Part shown: in pieces, positions 1 to 8,570 of the stretch
Position numbering within the stretch: position 1 is the first letter of the stretch
How the letters are laid out: each line of letters opens with the position of its first letter
Source: JBMNCR01 sp049366695
Lineage (GTDB): Bacteria; Bacillota; Clostridia; Eubacteriales; Alkalibacteraceae
Length of the DNA: 64,000 nucleotides
Assembly: GCA_049366695.1 (NCBI GenBank)
Contig: JBMNCR010000056.1
Span: forward strand, 62,001-126,000
Direction: 5' to 3'
The notes under the pieces: model-generated
Database searches by the model: none
Told to the model about the DNA's origin: nothing
What the model saw: only the letters and a program-made list of their open reading frames with translations
Made by a program: the position numbers and the translations under genes

Positions 1-720
1 GGCTTCTGACGCCCAGTTGGGGGTTATTTCAGGGAGTAAGGAAGATGGGGCGATCCACAATGGCATGTGGGCGATGACCCTGCTTCCGTGGAGACCCAAT
101 TTATTGGGAGAAACCTGCTAAGGTGTTGAATAAATATTGAGGCAGTGTAGCCTGCCTTGAGTGAGTTAGGTGGATGGAATGTTCAGTCCTTATGCTTTAG
201 AGCTCAAAGCTAGAGGGTATTGCTATTCGAAACCTACCTTGCAAAAGAGGCTAGGAAGTGATGTGACTGTAGAGGAAAACTCCTAGACTGTTCTATACAG
301 AAATATAATAAGGATTACAGTGTGTACTAAGTGGTAATCTAGCCCTGTTGATGGTGACACAACAGAGAATGAGTTATGGGAAACCGTCTGGTTGGCGACA
401 ATTAGATATCATTCTGGGAAAACCTGCTGGACCTAAGTCGCAAAGTTTACTTATTATATTACCACCATGATATTAATATTTTAAAGAATTATGAATAACA
501 TAGTTCTTTTTTTGTTGAATAGGAAAATTTTGCTTTACTATTCAATAAAAAAAGAAAAGGATGTAGTGATTATACTTCTCTCTGGTGATGCATTTACGTA
601 TTTTACGCTGTAGCAGGACAACAGCATGTACTGTGAGGATAGCAAAGTAAAATGCGGAAAGGCGAAACAGAGGCGGATTTAGATATGTATCATTACCTTT
701 ATACAGGTGATGGCGTATGT
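1..720 (+). ncRNA. ole: OLE RNA (ornate large extremophilic RNA), 5' end possibly outside the window
   Basis: No open reading frame accounts for this stretch, yet bases 1-450 are clearly richer in G and C than the flanks and full of short complementary segments, for example CCACA/TGTGG around 55-70, CCCAA 95-99 with TTGGG 104-108, GGCA/TGCC around 140-160, and in the 3' part CTCTG 580-584 with CAGAG 668-672 and CATTACCT 691-698 with AGGTGATG 705-712. The next gene is OapA, the membrane protein that is genetically linked to OLE RNA, followed by tlyA, nadK, argR and recN, which is the known OLE neighbourhood. OLE RNAs are about 600 nt with a variable middle, which fits. OLE binds OapA at the membrane in a ribonucleoprotein linked to stress and metabolic adaptation. 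The family call rests on context and size; no covariance model was run, and both ends are approximate. Confidence 0.78.
483..554 (+). other. two overlapping, mutually exclusive hairpins inside the OLE region
   Basis: Hairpin A pairs 483-493 (AAAGAATTATG) with 499-509 (CATAGTTCTTT), one G-U pair, 5-nt loop, and is followed at once by T's to 513, so by itself it looks like an intrinsic terminator. Hairpin B pairs 506-522 with 538-554, 17 base pairs with a single G-U (514/546), and uses the same T-run as its 5' arm. The two share bases 506-509, and B buries the T-tract that A would need. This may simply be an AT-rich variable arm of OLE, or a read-through switch. Confidence 0.6.
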
Positions 721-848
721 TTTATATTTCTAGAATTTGAGGTTGATATGTATATTAACAATTTTGAGAAGTATTATTGCTAATTGTAATATACTTTAGA
801 CTTATTATTAAAGAAAATGTAAGTTGTATAAAAGGGGAAAAAATAAAA

Positions 849-1424
849 ATGAGAAAGAAAAATAGTAATACAAGAAATAAGAAAACAAGTAAAAAGAATA
901 CATGGATTATATTAATAACTATTTGGACATTTTTTTTAGCTGTGGGTTTTAACTTTATATCAGAAGTATTACTAACTAATAGACATATATTAATATCATT
1001 TATTATTTTACTAATAATTATATTCATTGGAATTTTTTTTGATATGATTGGTATTGCAGTGGCTTCAACCGATTTAACACCGTTTAACTCAATGGCTTCA
1101 AATAGAGTTAGGGGAGCTAAAGATGCTGTTGATATAGTAAAAAATGCAAGCCAAGTATCTAACTTTTGTAATGATGTGGTTGGTGATATTTGCGGAATTA
1201 TCAGTGGTGCTACTTCAATAAGTATCGCTTATCAATTATTGACGTATTATTCAATATTAGATATTTCGTTTACTATTGTCATATTAAATGGCTTTGTGGC
1301 ATCGATTACTGTTGGAGGCAAAGCTATAGGTAAAAATATTGCACTTGGAAATAGTACTGAAATAGTGTATAAAGCAGGGTATATTATTTCTATAATTAAA
1401 GGAATATTTGGTAATAAAAAATAA
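849..1424 (+). CDS. oapA: OLE-associated protein OapA (integral membrane protein)
   Basis: 191 residues. A lysine/arginine-rich N-terminus (residues 1-17) is followed by four likely membrane segments at about 18-40, 47-72, 110-130 and 138-160. Between segments two and three lies a conserved polar stretch (DMIGIAVA, then TPFNSMAS, then NASQVSNFCNDVVGDICG), and segment four ends TVGGKAIGKNIA; I recognise these as the signature of the membrane protein encoded beside OLE RNA. Known role of the family: binds OLE RNA and anchors it to the membrane. The start at 849 follows AAAGGGGAAA; an in-frame ATG at 777 has no good ribosome site. It lies directly downstream of the RNA, and tlyA starts 15 bp after its stop, so RNA and protein probably share a transcript. 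Cysteines in the NFCNDVVGDIC segment are of unknown role. Confidence 0.85.
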   Translation: MRKKNSNTRNKKTSKKNTWIILITIWTFFLAVGFNFISEVLLTNRHILISFIILLIIIFIGIFFDMIGIAVASTDLTPFNSMASNRVRGAKDAVDIVKNASQVSNFCNDVVGDICGIISGATSISIAYQLLTYYSILDISFTIVILNGFVASITVGGKAIGKNIALGNSTEIVYKAGYIISIIKGIFGNKK

Positions 1425-1439
1425 GAATAGGTGATGAAG

Positions 1440-2243
1440 TTGAATAAAAGGTTAGACTCATATTTATTTGAAAATGGATATTTTGATAGTAGAGAAAAAG
1501 CAAAAAGGAATATAATGGCTGGCAATGTATTTATTAATGGAAAAAGAAAAGAAAAACCGGGTGAAAAAATTAAGAATATTGAAACTATTGAGATAAAACA
1601 AAAAGAACTTATTTACGTGAGTCGTGGAGGATTAAAAATAGAAAAAGCTTTTAAGGTATTTGATTTTGAAGTAAAAAATTTGATAGCTATGGATATTGGT
1701 GCATCTACTGGAGGATTTACTGATTGTATGTTGCGAAATGGTGCGAAAAAAGTGTATGCAATTGATGTTGGATATGGACAATTGGATTGGAAATTAAGAC
1801 AGGATGAAAGAGTGATATGCTTAGAAAGAAAAAATTTTAGACATATGGATTTTGAAGAAATTAATGAAAAAGTTGATAGAATTACTATGGATGTATCATT
1901 TATTTCAGTAGTAAAACTATTAGAAAAAATAAAAATATTTTTGAAAGAAAATGGTGAGGCAGTTATTCTTATAAAACCTCAATTTGAAGCAGGCAAAGAA
2001 TTTGTTGGAAAGAATGGAATTATAAAAGATAAAAATATTCATGAAAATGTTTTATTTGATACACTACAGGAGTTTAAAAAAAATGGATTAAAGGTTATGG
2101 CCTTAGATTATTCTCCTGTTAAAGGTACAAAAGGAAATATTGAATACATATGTTATATAAAAAATACATGTAATGAAGAAATTGATCAGAATTTTGATAA
2201 AATGATAGATTTAGTGGTAAATAATGCACATAATGAACTATAA
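1440..2243 (+). CDS. tlyA: TlyA family rRNA (cytidine-2'-O)-methyltransferase / hemolysin A family
   Basis: 267 residues. An S4 RNA-binding domain at the N-terminus (RLDSYLFENGYF, REKAKRNIMAG) is followed by an FtsJ-like Rossmann methyltransferase domain with the SAM motif DIGASTGGFTDC and the catalytic-type lysines in SRGGLKIEKA and ILIKPQFE. TlyA homologues methylate 2'-OH groups of rRNA cytidines; the hemolysin label is historical. I chose TTG at 1440 because AGGTGAT sits 5 bp upstream; the GTG at 1431 and ATG at 1434 lie inside that ribosome site. Second gene of the oapA-tlyA-nadK-argR-recN string, an arrangement common in Firmicutes. Confidence 0.9.
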   Translation: MNKRLDSYLFENGYFDSREKAKRNIMAGNVFINGKRKEKPGEKIKNIETIEIKQKELIYVSRGGLKIEKAFKVFDFEVKNLIAMDIGASTGGFTDCMLRNGAKKVYAIDVGYGQLDWKLRQDERVICLERKNFRHMDFEEINEKVDRITMDVSFISVVKLLEKIKIFLKENGEAVILIKPQFEAGKEFVGKNGIIKDKNIHENVLFDTLQEFKKNGLKVMALDYSPVKGTKGNIEYICYIKNTCNEEIDQNFDKMIDLVVNNAHNEL

Positions 2244-2293
2244 TTATAAGTAATTACAAGACTTAATACACAAAGTACGAATGGCGGTGTAGT

Positions 2294-3151
2294 ATGAAAA
2301 AAATTGGGATTTATATCAATACGAGAAAAGAAAATAGTTTTTATTATGCTAATTATATAATCGATAAATTAAACGGATTAAATATTTCTACTTATACTAC
2401 AGAACATATTAATAAAAAACTTGATAATAAAGATGTTATTGAAGATGAGGAATTTTTATTTACTAAATGTGATTTGATTATAGTTTTAGGTGGAGACGGG
2501 ACAATATTGACTGCATTAAGAAAGATTGGCAAGAATGAAGTACCATTAGTAGGAATTAATTTTGGAAAATTAGGTTTTTTAACAGAAGTTGAAGAGAAAG
2601 ATATTGATAAAACTATTGATTTATTATTAAATGATAATTATAAAATAAAAAAAAGAATGATGTTAGAATTAGAATTTTATGAGAATAGAAAAACAATCAA
2701 ATATTTAGCATTAAATGATATTGTAATAAGTAGAGGTTCTAATTCAAGGATAATTAATATGGAAACATTTGCCGATGGAAAACTCATTGAAGAGTATAGA
2801 GCAGATGGGTTAATAATATCTACTCCTACAGGATCCACAGCATATTCTTTAGCCGCAGGAGGGCCAATTGTTGAGCCAGATAATGATTTAATAATTATTA
2901 CTCCTATTTGCCCTCATTCTTTACATAATAATAGAAGTGTAATATTAAATGGTTCAAAGATAATCCATGTAGTGATAACAGGAAAATGCGAAGAAAATAG
3001 TGTAGCAACAATTGATGGACAAATATTTATAGAGCTGGACAATAATAAAAAAATAACTATAAAAAAATCGAATATTCAAGCAAATTTAATTAAGTTAAAT
3101 GAAAAGAATTATTTCGAAATATTAAGGCATAAATTGACAGAAAGCAAATGA
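2294..3151 (+). CDS. nadK: NAD kinase
   Basis: 285 residues, usual length for bacterial ATP/polyphosphate NAD kinases. Converts NAD to NADP in the cytoplasm. Shows the diagnostic GGDG motif (residues 66-69, VLGGDGTIL), the following GINFGKLGFLTE strand-turn, the NDI motif in ALNDIVISR, and the glycine-rich STPTGSTAYSLAAGGP segment that shapes the NAD site. ATG at 2294 follows GGCGGTG. Sits 50 bp after tlyA and 13 bp before argR, consistent with one operon. Confidence 0.95.
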   Translation: MKKIGIYINTRKENSFYYANYIIDKLNGLNISTYTTEHINKKLDNKDVIEDEEFLFTKCDLIIVLGGDGTILTALRKIGKNEVPLVGINFGKLGFLTEVEEKDIDKTIDLLLNDNYKIKKRMMLELEFYENRKTIKYLALNDIVISRGSNSRIINMETFADGKLIEEYRADGLIISTPTGSTAYSLAAGGPIVEPDNDLIIITPICPHSLHNNRSVILNGSKIIHVVITGKCEENSVATIDGQIFIELDNNKKITIKKSNIQANLIKLNEKNYFEILRHKLTESK

Positions 3152-3164
3152 AGGAGGAATTTAT

Positions 3165-3614
3165 TTGAAAGTTGCAAGGCAGTCGAAAATATTACAGATT
3201 ATTAATAACCATAAAATAGAAACCCAAGAAGAGTTAGCAATTAAACTAAAAAGTATTGGGTTTAATGTTACACAAGCTACTGTATCAAGAGATATTAAAG
3301 AACTTAGATTAATTAAAGTAATGAGTTCTAACGGAAGCTACCATTACGCACCTTTCAAAGAAATAAATAATGTAAATAATGAAAGAATTGTAAACGTTTT
3401 TCGAGAGTTAGTTGTTAGTATTGATTATAGTGGAAATATTATCGTGATAAAAACTTTGTCAGGAACTGCCATGGCTGCTTCAGCCGCAATTGATTCATTG
3501 GAATGGATTGAAATAGTGGGAAGCATTGCAGGGGATGATACTATTTTTATAGTTGTAAAAGATATTGAGAATATTGAGGATATAGTTAGTAAATTTAAAA
3601 AAATAATAAAATAA
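3165..3614 (+). CDS. argR: Arginine repressor ArgR/AhrC
   Basis: 149 residues, full length for the family. N-terminal winged helix-turn-helix (about 1-70, including QATVSRDIKELRLIKV) and C-terminal hexamerisation and arginine-binding domain with the conserved GTAMAASAAID and GSIAGDDTIFIV segments. In Firmicutes ArgR represses arginine biosynthesis and activates catabolism when bound to L-arginine. TTG start at 3165 preceded by AAGGAGGA. Its place between nadK and recN is the standard Firmicutes order rather than a sign of arginine genes nearby; none is seen in the window. Confidence 0.95.
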   Translation: MKVARQSKILQIINNHKIETQEELAIKLKSIGFNVTQATVSRDIKELRLIKVMSSNGSYHYAPFKEINNVNNERIVNVFRELVVSIDYSGNIIVIKTLSGTAMAASAAIDSLEWIEIVGSIAGDDTIFIVVKDIENIEDIVSKFKKIIK

Positions 3615-3636
3615 CCAAGAGAGTGAGGTTTTTTTT

Positions 3637-5319
3637 GTGTTATTTGAATTAAATATAAAGAATTATGCCTTAATTGAAAAACTAAATATTCAGTTTAATA
3701 ATGGTTTCAATGTTATTACAGGAGAAACGGGAGTAGGAAAGTCGATAATTGTAAATGCTCTTACTATGTGTTTAGGAAGTAGAGCTAGTAAAGATCTAAT
3801 TAGAAAAGGCGAAAATAAAATGGTTGTTCAAGCAATATTTACAATTGATACTCCAAGTAATAAGATTATGAATTTTATGAACAGCGTCGGTGTTGAATGG
3901 GACGAAAATCTTATATTAACAAGGGAAGTTATGTCCACTGGAAAGAGTATTGGAAGGATAAACGGTAGGGTTGTTAATATAAATGATTTAAAAAAAATTG
4001 GGTCAATTTTGATAGATATACATAGTCAAAGAGAACATCAATCTTTGTTGGACAAAATAAATCATATACATATATTAGATGGTTTTGTTAATGAAAATCT
4101 TAATGAAGAGTTAAATTCTTTAAAGGGTGTTTTGGAAGAATATAATAATCTAAAACAAAAAAAAGAAAAAATTATTAAAGAAGAACTTGAAATAGAAAGG
4201 GAAAAAGATTTATTAAAATTTCAATTATCTGATCTAAATCAATTTGAATTAAGTGACGAAGATGATGTGAATCTTGAACAACAACTAAAAATATTAAGTA
4301 ATGCTGAATTGATATTTAATAATAGTAGTATTGCATATGATGCATTATATAGTAATGAAAAATCAATATATAATAATTTGAGTATATGCATAGATGATAT
4401 AGTAAAAGTAGCCAATATAGATAATAATATTCAAGGATTATTGAGTCAATTAAAAGAGTCTTTAACAATTATCGAAGATGTTTCATATACGCTAAGAGAC
4501 TATAAGGAAGATATTCAATTTGATGATATTGAATTGAATAATATAAATAATAAATTAAGTGTAATAAATAAGTTGAAAAAAAAATATGGACCTGAAATAA
4601 AGGATATAAATAAATATAAAGAATATGTTAAAAATCGTATAGACATAATAGAAAATAAAGATGAAATCATTTGTGAATTAGATAAACAAATTAATATTAA
4701 GAAAAATAAATACTTGAATATTGCAAAAAATATATCAAATATGAGAAAAAAAACTGCAAAAGAATTTGAAGAAAAAATTACTAAATTATTAAAAGAATTA
4801 GCTATGGATAAAGCTGAATTGCAGGTTAGAATAAAAACAGATATAGAAAGATTTACAAAAATGGGAATAGATCAAGTAGAATTTTTTATTAAAACAAATT
4901 CTGGTGAAGAGTACAAACCATTGACTAAAATTGCATCTGGAGGCGAATTATCGCGAATTATTTTAGCAATAAAAAATGTCATTAATACAAGTGATGAGCT
5001 TTACACAATAATATTTGATGAAATAGATACAGGAATCAGTGGTAAGACAGCACAAGTAGTTGCTAATAATATTAATAGTATTAGCAAATTTTGTCAAGTT
5101 ATAACTATAACTCACTTACCTCAAATTGCTTCAATGGCTAAAACGCACTTTAGAGTAAGTAAAGTAAGTGAGAATAATAAAACATTTACTATTTTTGATA
5201 GATTAAAATTTGATCAAAGATGTATAGAAATTGCTAAAATGACCAGTGGATCAGAAATTACTGAAACAAGTATACAACATGCAAGAGAAATGTTATCTAT
5301 TCATGGAAAAAATGAATGA
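3637..5319 (+). CDS. recN: DNA repair protein RecN (SMC-like ATPase)
   Basis: 560 residues. Walker A GETGVGKS (residues 29-36), a long central coiled coil rich in Lys/Glu (about 160-350), then the ABC signature ASGGELSRI, Walker B TIIFDEIDTGISG and the switch histidine in TITHLPQIASMA. RecN gathers at double-strand breaks and promotes recombinational repair. GTG start at 3637 behind AGAGAGTGAGG. I saw no LexA box immediately upstream, so SOS control in this organism is not evident here. Last gene before a 100-bp gap holding a sporulation promoter. Confidence 0.95.
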   Translation: MLFELNIKNYALIEKLNIQFNNGFNVITGETGVGKSIIVNALTMCLGSRASKDLIRKGENKMVVQAIFTIDTPSNKIMNFMNSVGVEWDENLILTREVMSTGKSIGRINGRVVNINDLKKIGSILIDIHSQREHQSLLDKINHIHILDGFVNENLNEELNSLKGVLEEYNNLKQKKEKIIKEELEIEREKDLLKFQLSDLNQFELSDEDDVNLEQQLKILSNAELIFNNSSIAYDALYSNEKSIYNNLSICIDDIVKVANIDNNIQGLLSQLKESLTIIEDVSYTLRDYKEDIQFDDIELNNINNKLSVINKLKKKYGPEIKDINKYKEYVKNRIDIIENKDEIICELDKQINIKKNKYLNIAKNISNMRKKTAKEFEEKITKLLKELAMDKAELQVRIKTDIERFTKMGIDQVEFFIKTNSGEEYKPLTKIASGGELSRIILAIKNVINTSDELYTIIFDEIDTGISGKTAQVVANNINSISKFCQVITITHLPQIASMAKTHFRVSKVSENNKTFTIFDRLKFDQRCIEIAKMTSGSEITETSIQHAREMLSIHGKNE

Positions 5320-5356
5320 ATTAAACAAAAAGTACCTTAGTTTACTTTAATAATTC

Positions 5357-5385
5357 GAATATAAGAAATTAGCAAGGAGAAAATA
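5357..5385 (+). promoter_or_regulatory. forespore (sigma-F/sigma-G type) promoter for spoIVB
   Basis: GAATA at 5357-5361, 14-bp spacer, and GGAGAAAATA at 5376-5385. This matches the sigma-F -35 (GhATA) and every defined position of its -10 (GGnnAnAnTw) with the right spacing. spoIVB is transcribed in the forespore in Bacillus subtilis, which agrees. Distance to the start codon at 5423 is about 38 bp. Confidence 0.6.
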
Positions 5386-5422
5386 AACTTATAATCTTAA
5401 AAGGAGGTGGAATTTAAATTCT

Positions 5423-6721
5423 ATGAGGATTAAATTAAACCGTAAGAAGATAAGTTTATTTTTTATATGTTTTATTTTTTTTGTTTTAACTATGAGTATT
5501 ATACTTGAGAATTTATTAATACCAAACGAACTATACTTACTAAGTGGAAAAAAGAATGTACTTAAATATGATTTGCCATTAAAAATAAACATATCTAGCG
5601 ATAATAATGAAATACTGCAAGTGAATGGAAATATTTCAGATAATTACGATGTTGATTTAAATAATCCTGTTGTTTTTGAAAGTGAGAGTTCTGGAAGTGT
5701 AGATTTAAAACTAAAGCTTTTTGGTTTACTTCCTGCAGATATTAAAGTTAAGATTTTGCCAAATATTAAATTATTCCCTGGTGGTCAATTAGTAGGTGTG
5801 AAGTTGGAAACAAAAGGAGTAATAGTGGTTGGTTTGCAAGAATTATTAGCTGTGGATAATACTAAATACAATCCAGCAAATGATGCGGAATTATTAGTAG
5901 GAGATATTATATACAAAATAAATAATATCGAAGTTAATACAGCTGATGAAGTAACAAATTTAATAAACGATTTAACAGAGGAACCGCTAAAATTATATGT
6001 ACAGAGAAAATCTGAAAAGAAAGTAATTAAAATAAAACCGATTCAATGTAAATCAGATGATAAATATAGAATCGGGGTTTGGGTTAGAGATAATACAGCT
6101 GGAATAGGTACTATGACATTTTACCAAGAAGAAACGCTCATATTTGGGGCTTTAGGACATGCAATAACAGATATAACCACTAGTATAACAATACCTGTTA
6201 AAGATGGCTCTCTTGTTTCTTCAAAAGTATTATCTATTCTTCCTGGCAAATCAGGTAAACCTGGTGAAATCAGAGGAGTGTTCTACAATGAAAAAGAAAA
6301 ACTTGGACAATTAATTAATAATTCAGAATTTGGTATTTTTGGTCAATTATCTGAACCATTAAACAATGGGATATATACTGAGCCAATTGAAATAGGTTTG
6401 CAAAATGATGTTAAGATTGGACCGGCAAAAATACTTACTACGTTAGATAATGATGAAGTTGCGGAATTTGATATATATATAGAAAAGAAAAATTTACAGT
6501 CAAAGCAAAGTGGCAAAGGAATGACTATAAAAGTTACAGATAAAAGACTACTAGAAGAAACAGGTGGAATTATTCAAGGTATGAGTGGGAGTCCTATAAT
6601 TCAAGATGGTAAATTAATAGGAGCAGTAACTCATGTATTTGTAAATGATCCTACTAAAGGATATGGTGTTTTTATTGAATGGATGATAGAAGAATCTAGA
6701 ATTAGATTTGTCGAAAAATAA
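5423..6721 (+). CDS. spoIVB: SpoIVB serine peptidase (stage IV sporulation, S55 family)
   Basis: 432 residues. One N-terminal membrane anchor (about 10-30), a PDZ domain (about 115-200, around LLVGDIIYKINNIEV), and a C-terminal S55 protease domain. The likely triad is His246 (GALGHAITD), Asp373 and Ser388 (GMSGSP); each is exactly ten residues later than the B. subtilis triad (236, 363, 378). Made in the forespore, secreted to the intermembrane space, where it triggers cleavage of pro-sigma-K regulators. Strong AAAGGAGGTGG is 12 bp before the ATG, a little far. Its last codons overlap a Spo0A box (6707-6716) and spo0A follows after 124 bp. Confidence 0.95.
   Translation: MRIKLNRKKISLFFICFIFFVLTMSIILENLLIPNELYLLSGKKNVLKYDLPLKINISSDNNEILQVNGNISDNYDVDLNNPVVFESESSGSVDLKLKLFGLLPADIKVKILPNIKLFPGGQLVGVKLETKGVIVVGLQELLAVDNTKYNPANDAELLVGDIIYKINNIEVNTADEVTNLINDLTEEPLKLYVQRKSEKKVIKIKPIQCKSDDKYRIGVWVRDNTAGIGTMTFYQEETLIFGALGHAITDITTSITIPVKDGSLVSSKVLSILPGKSGKPGEIRGVFYNEKEKLGQLINNSEFGIFGQLSEPLNNGIYTEPIEIGLQNDVKIGPAKILTTLDNDEVAEFDIYIEKKNLQSKQSGKGMTIKVTDKRLLEETGGIIQGMSGSPIIQDGKLIGAVTHVFVNDPTKGYGVFIEWMIEESRIRFVEK
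6707..6716 (+). promoter_or_regulatory. 0A box (Spo0A binding site) upstream of spo0A
   Basis: TTTGTCGAAA, an exact match to the 0A box consensus, encoding the final residues of SpoIVB about 130 bp before the spo0A start. The position fits autoregulation of spo0A by Spo0A~P. Confidence 0.65.
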
Positions 6722-6845
6722 TATTTTAGATAATAAATGTAAAAAGATTATATAAAAGAAGGAATATTAAAAGAAGTATAGAATAACATTAAGGAGAAAT
6801 GTAAAATTTGTTAAAACTTGAGTATTTATAAAAGGGGGAAGTGTT

Positions 6846-7637
6846 GTGCAAACTTACAAAGTAGTAATCGCTGATGACAATAAAGATTTTAATAATTTAA
6901 TGGGTGATTACATTGATAAGCAAAAAGAATTTAAAATAGTTGGAAAAGCTTATAATGGTAATGAATTACTAGAAATTATTCAAAATGAAGTACCTGATAT
7001 TATTGTTTTAGATGTAATAATGCCTGAATTAGATGGACTGGGAGTTTTAGAGAAATTAAGTAGTATGGATTTAAAGATTTCACCAAAAGTAATTATGCTT
7101 TCTGCAGTTGGGCAAGATACTATTACTAAAAGAGCAATGACTTTAGGAGCGGATTATTATATTGTTAAGCCATTTGAACTAGATTCGTTTGTAGACAGAA
7201 TGAAACAATTAGTTGAAAATACATTTGTTATTTCTGATGAAAATACAAAAAATGAATACGTTAAGAATTCAAGTGATATAAAAAATACTCAATTTGAAAT
7301 AACAAGTATATTGCATGAAATTGGAGTACCAGCACATATTAAAGGATATTTATACTTAAGAGAAGCAATACAAATGGTGGTAGATAATTTAGAAATATTA
7401 GGAGCTGTTACTAAAGAATTGTATCCTTCTATAGCAAAAAAATATAACACTACTTCAAGTAGAGTAGAACGAGCTATAAGACACGCAATCGAAGTAGCAT
7501 GGACTAGAGGCCGTGTAGAAACTATAGATAATATCTTTGGTTATACTATTGACAATCATAAAGGCAAACCTACTAATAGTGAATTTATCGCAATGGTTGC
7601 TGATAAATTAAGGTTAGAAAGATATAATTACGCTTAA
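6846..7637 (+). CDS. spo0A: Sporulation master response regulator Spo0A
   Basis: 263 residues. Receiver domain 1-125 with acidic pocket Asp10/Asp11, phosphoacceptor Asp56 (VLDVIMPELDG), Ser86 and Lys108 (YIVKPFE). The C-terminal DNA-binding domain carries the conserved recognition helix SRVERAIRHAIEVAWTRG. Phosphorylated Spo0A launches sporulation; in Clostridia it is phosphorylated directly by orphan kinases because Spo0F/Spo0B are usually absent. GTG start at 6846 behind AAAGGGGGAAG. A 0A box lies upstream, and a weak terminator follows. Confidence 0.97.
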   Translation: MQTYKVVIADDNKDFNNLMGDYIDKQKEFKIVGKAYNGNELLEIIQNEVPDIIVLDVIMPELDGLGVLEKLSSMDLKISPKVIMLSAVGQDTITKRAMTLGADYYIVKPFELDSFVDRMKQLVENTFVISDENTKNEYVKNSSDIKNTQFEITSILHEIGVPAHIKGYLYLREAIQMVVDNLEILGAVTKELYPSIAKKYNTTSSRVERAIRHAIEVAWTRGRVETIDNIFGYTIDNHKGKPTNSEFIAMVADKLRLERYNYA

Positions 7638-7692
7638 TAAACTTATTTTTATCAATAGAATCAATGTTAAATATTAATAAAAATATTATTGG

Positions 7693-7728
7693 AAAGTGAA
7701 GTTTTTTAAGTGCTTCATTTTTCTTTAT
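7693..7728 (+). terminator. probable intrinsic terminator after spo0A
   Basis: AAAGTGAAG 693-701 pairs with CTTCATTTT 7713-7721 (one G-U pair, 11-nt loop), followed by a T-rich tail TCTTTATTT. Modest stability. Confidence 0.5.
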
Positions 7729-7810
7729 TTATATTAAAACTATTAATAACTAAAGTAAAATAATTTATTGTTGCTTCTTGTTATGTATTTATTCTACTTG
7801 TTTAATTAAT

Positions 7811-7839
7811 TTGAAAAAAAATTATCATTATGGTAGAAT
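7811..7839 (+). promoter_or_regulatory. sigma-A type promoter for pduL
   Basis: TTGAAA (7811-7816), 17-bp spacer, TAGAAT (7834-7839): one mismatch in each hexamer with ideal spacing, ending 35 bp before the pduL start. Confidence 0.65.
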
Positions 7840-7874
7840 AGCAAGGTAAAATCAGAAGTTTGGAGGAATAGTAA

Positions 7875-8444
7875 ATGCAAAAATTAGTACCAATTGCCAT
7901 GTCTAATAGACATATTCATTTATCTCAAGAAGATTTGGAGATGTTATTCGGTACAAGCTACGAATTAACACATTTTAAAGATTTATCGCAGCCTGGGCAG
8001 TTTGCCTGTGAAGAAAAAGTAGATATTATAGGATCTAAAGGAGCTTTAAAAGGAGTTAGAATTCTTGGGCCTGTAAGGAATAAAACACAAATAGAAATAT
8101 CTGTATCTGATGGTTTTGTACTAGGAGTTAAAGCACCTATTAGAGATTCAGGACATTTAGATGATTCGCCAGGAGTAAAAATTGTAGGTCCCAATGGTGA
8201 AGTTATATTGAAAAATGGAGTAGTAGTTGCCGCAAGACATATTCATATGAATTTTGAAGAGGCAAGTAAATATAGTCTTAAAGATAAGGAAATAGTAAGC
8301 GTATTAGTTAAAGGTAAAAGAGGTTTGGTTTTTAATAATGTTTTAGTTAGAACAAATGAAAATTATAGTCTAGAAATGCATGTTGACGTTGAAGAAGGTA
8401 ATGCAGCAGGTGTGAAAAATGGTCAACTGGTAGAAATAGTTTAA
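7875..8444 (+). CDS. pduL: Phosphate propanoyltransferase / phosphotransacetylase, PduL type
   Basis: 189 residues. Two tandem beta-barrel halves with the PduL zinc-ligand motifs SNRHIHLS (residues 10-17), ARHIHM and EMHVDVEEGNAAG. Interconverts acyl-CoA plus phosphate and acyl phosphate plus CoA. It lacks the N-terminal encapsulation peptide of microcompartment forms: the chain begins MQKLVPIAMSNRHIHL, immediately with the domain. No microcompartment genes flank it, so it probably serves as the cytosolic Pta of acetate or butyrate metabolism, as inferred for other Clostridia. Own promoter (7811-7839) and own terminator (8461-8500): monocistronic. Confidence 0.92.
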   Translation: MQKLVPIAMSNRHIHLSQEDLEMLFGTSYELTHFKDLSQPGQFACEEKVDIIGSKGALKGVRILGPVRNKTQIEISVSDGFVLGVKAPIRDSGHLDDSPGVKIVGPNGEVILKNGVVVAARHIHMNFEEASKYSLKDKEIVSVLVKGKRGLVFNNVLVRTNENYSLEMHVDVEEGNAAGVKNGQLVEIV

Positions 8445-8460
8445 TAATAATATTACTGAG

Positions 8461-8500
8461 AAACAAAGTGTCTTTTTAAATAATAGATACTTTGTTTTTA
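8461..8500 (+). terminator. intrinsic terminator after pduL
   Basis: Thirteen-base stem AAACAAAGTGTCT (8461-8473) with AGATACTTTGTTT (8485-8497), one G-U pair, followed by T's. Confidence 0.85.
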
Positions 8501-8570
8501 TAATCATGTAGAATAAAAAAAAAAGAAAAATTTAAAATGTAAAAAAATATTAATAAATGAGGTGTAAAAA

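Noticed and set aside
425..450. Cyclic-di-GMP-I riboswitch from the GTCGCAAAG stretch
   Set aside because: Only this short motif matches; the GNRA-tetraloop arm and the GCAAACC partner are not in the right order, and the surrounding structure and gene context fit OLE RNA.
777..848. OapA starting at the ATG at 777
   Set aside because: No ribosome site upstream, and the extra 24 residues are not like OapA. ATG 849 has AAAGGGGAAA.
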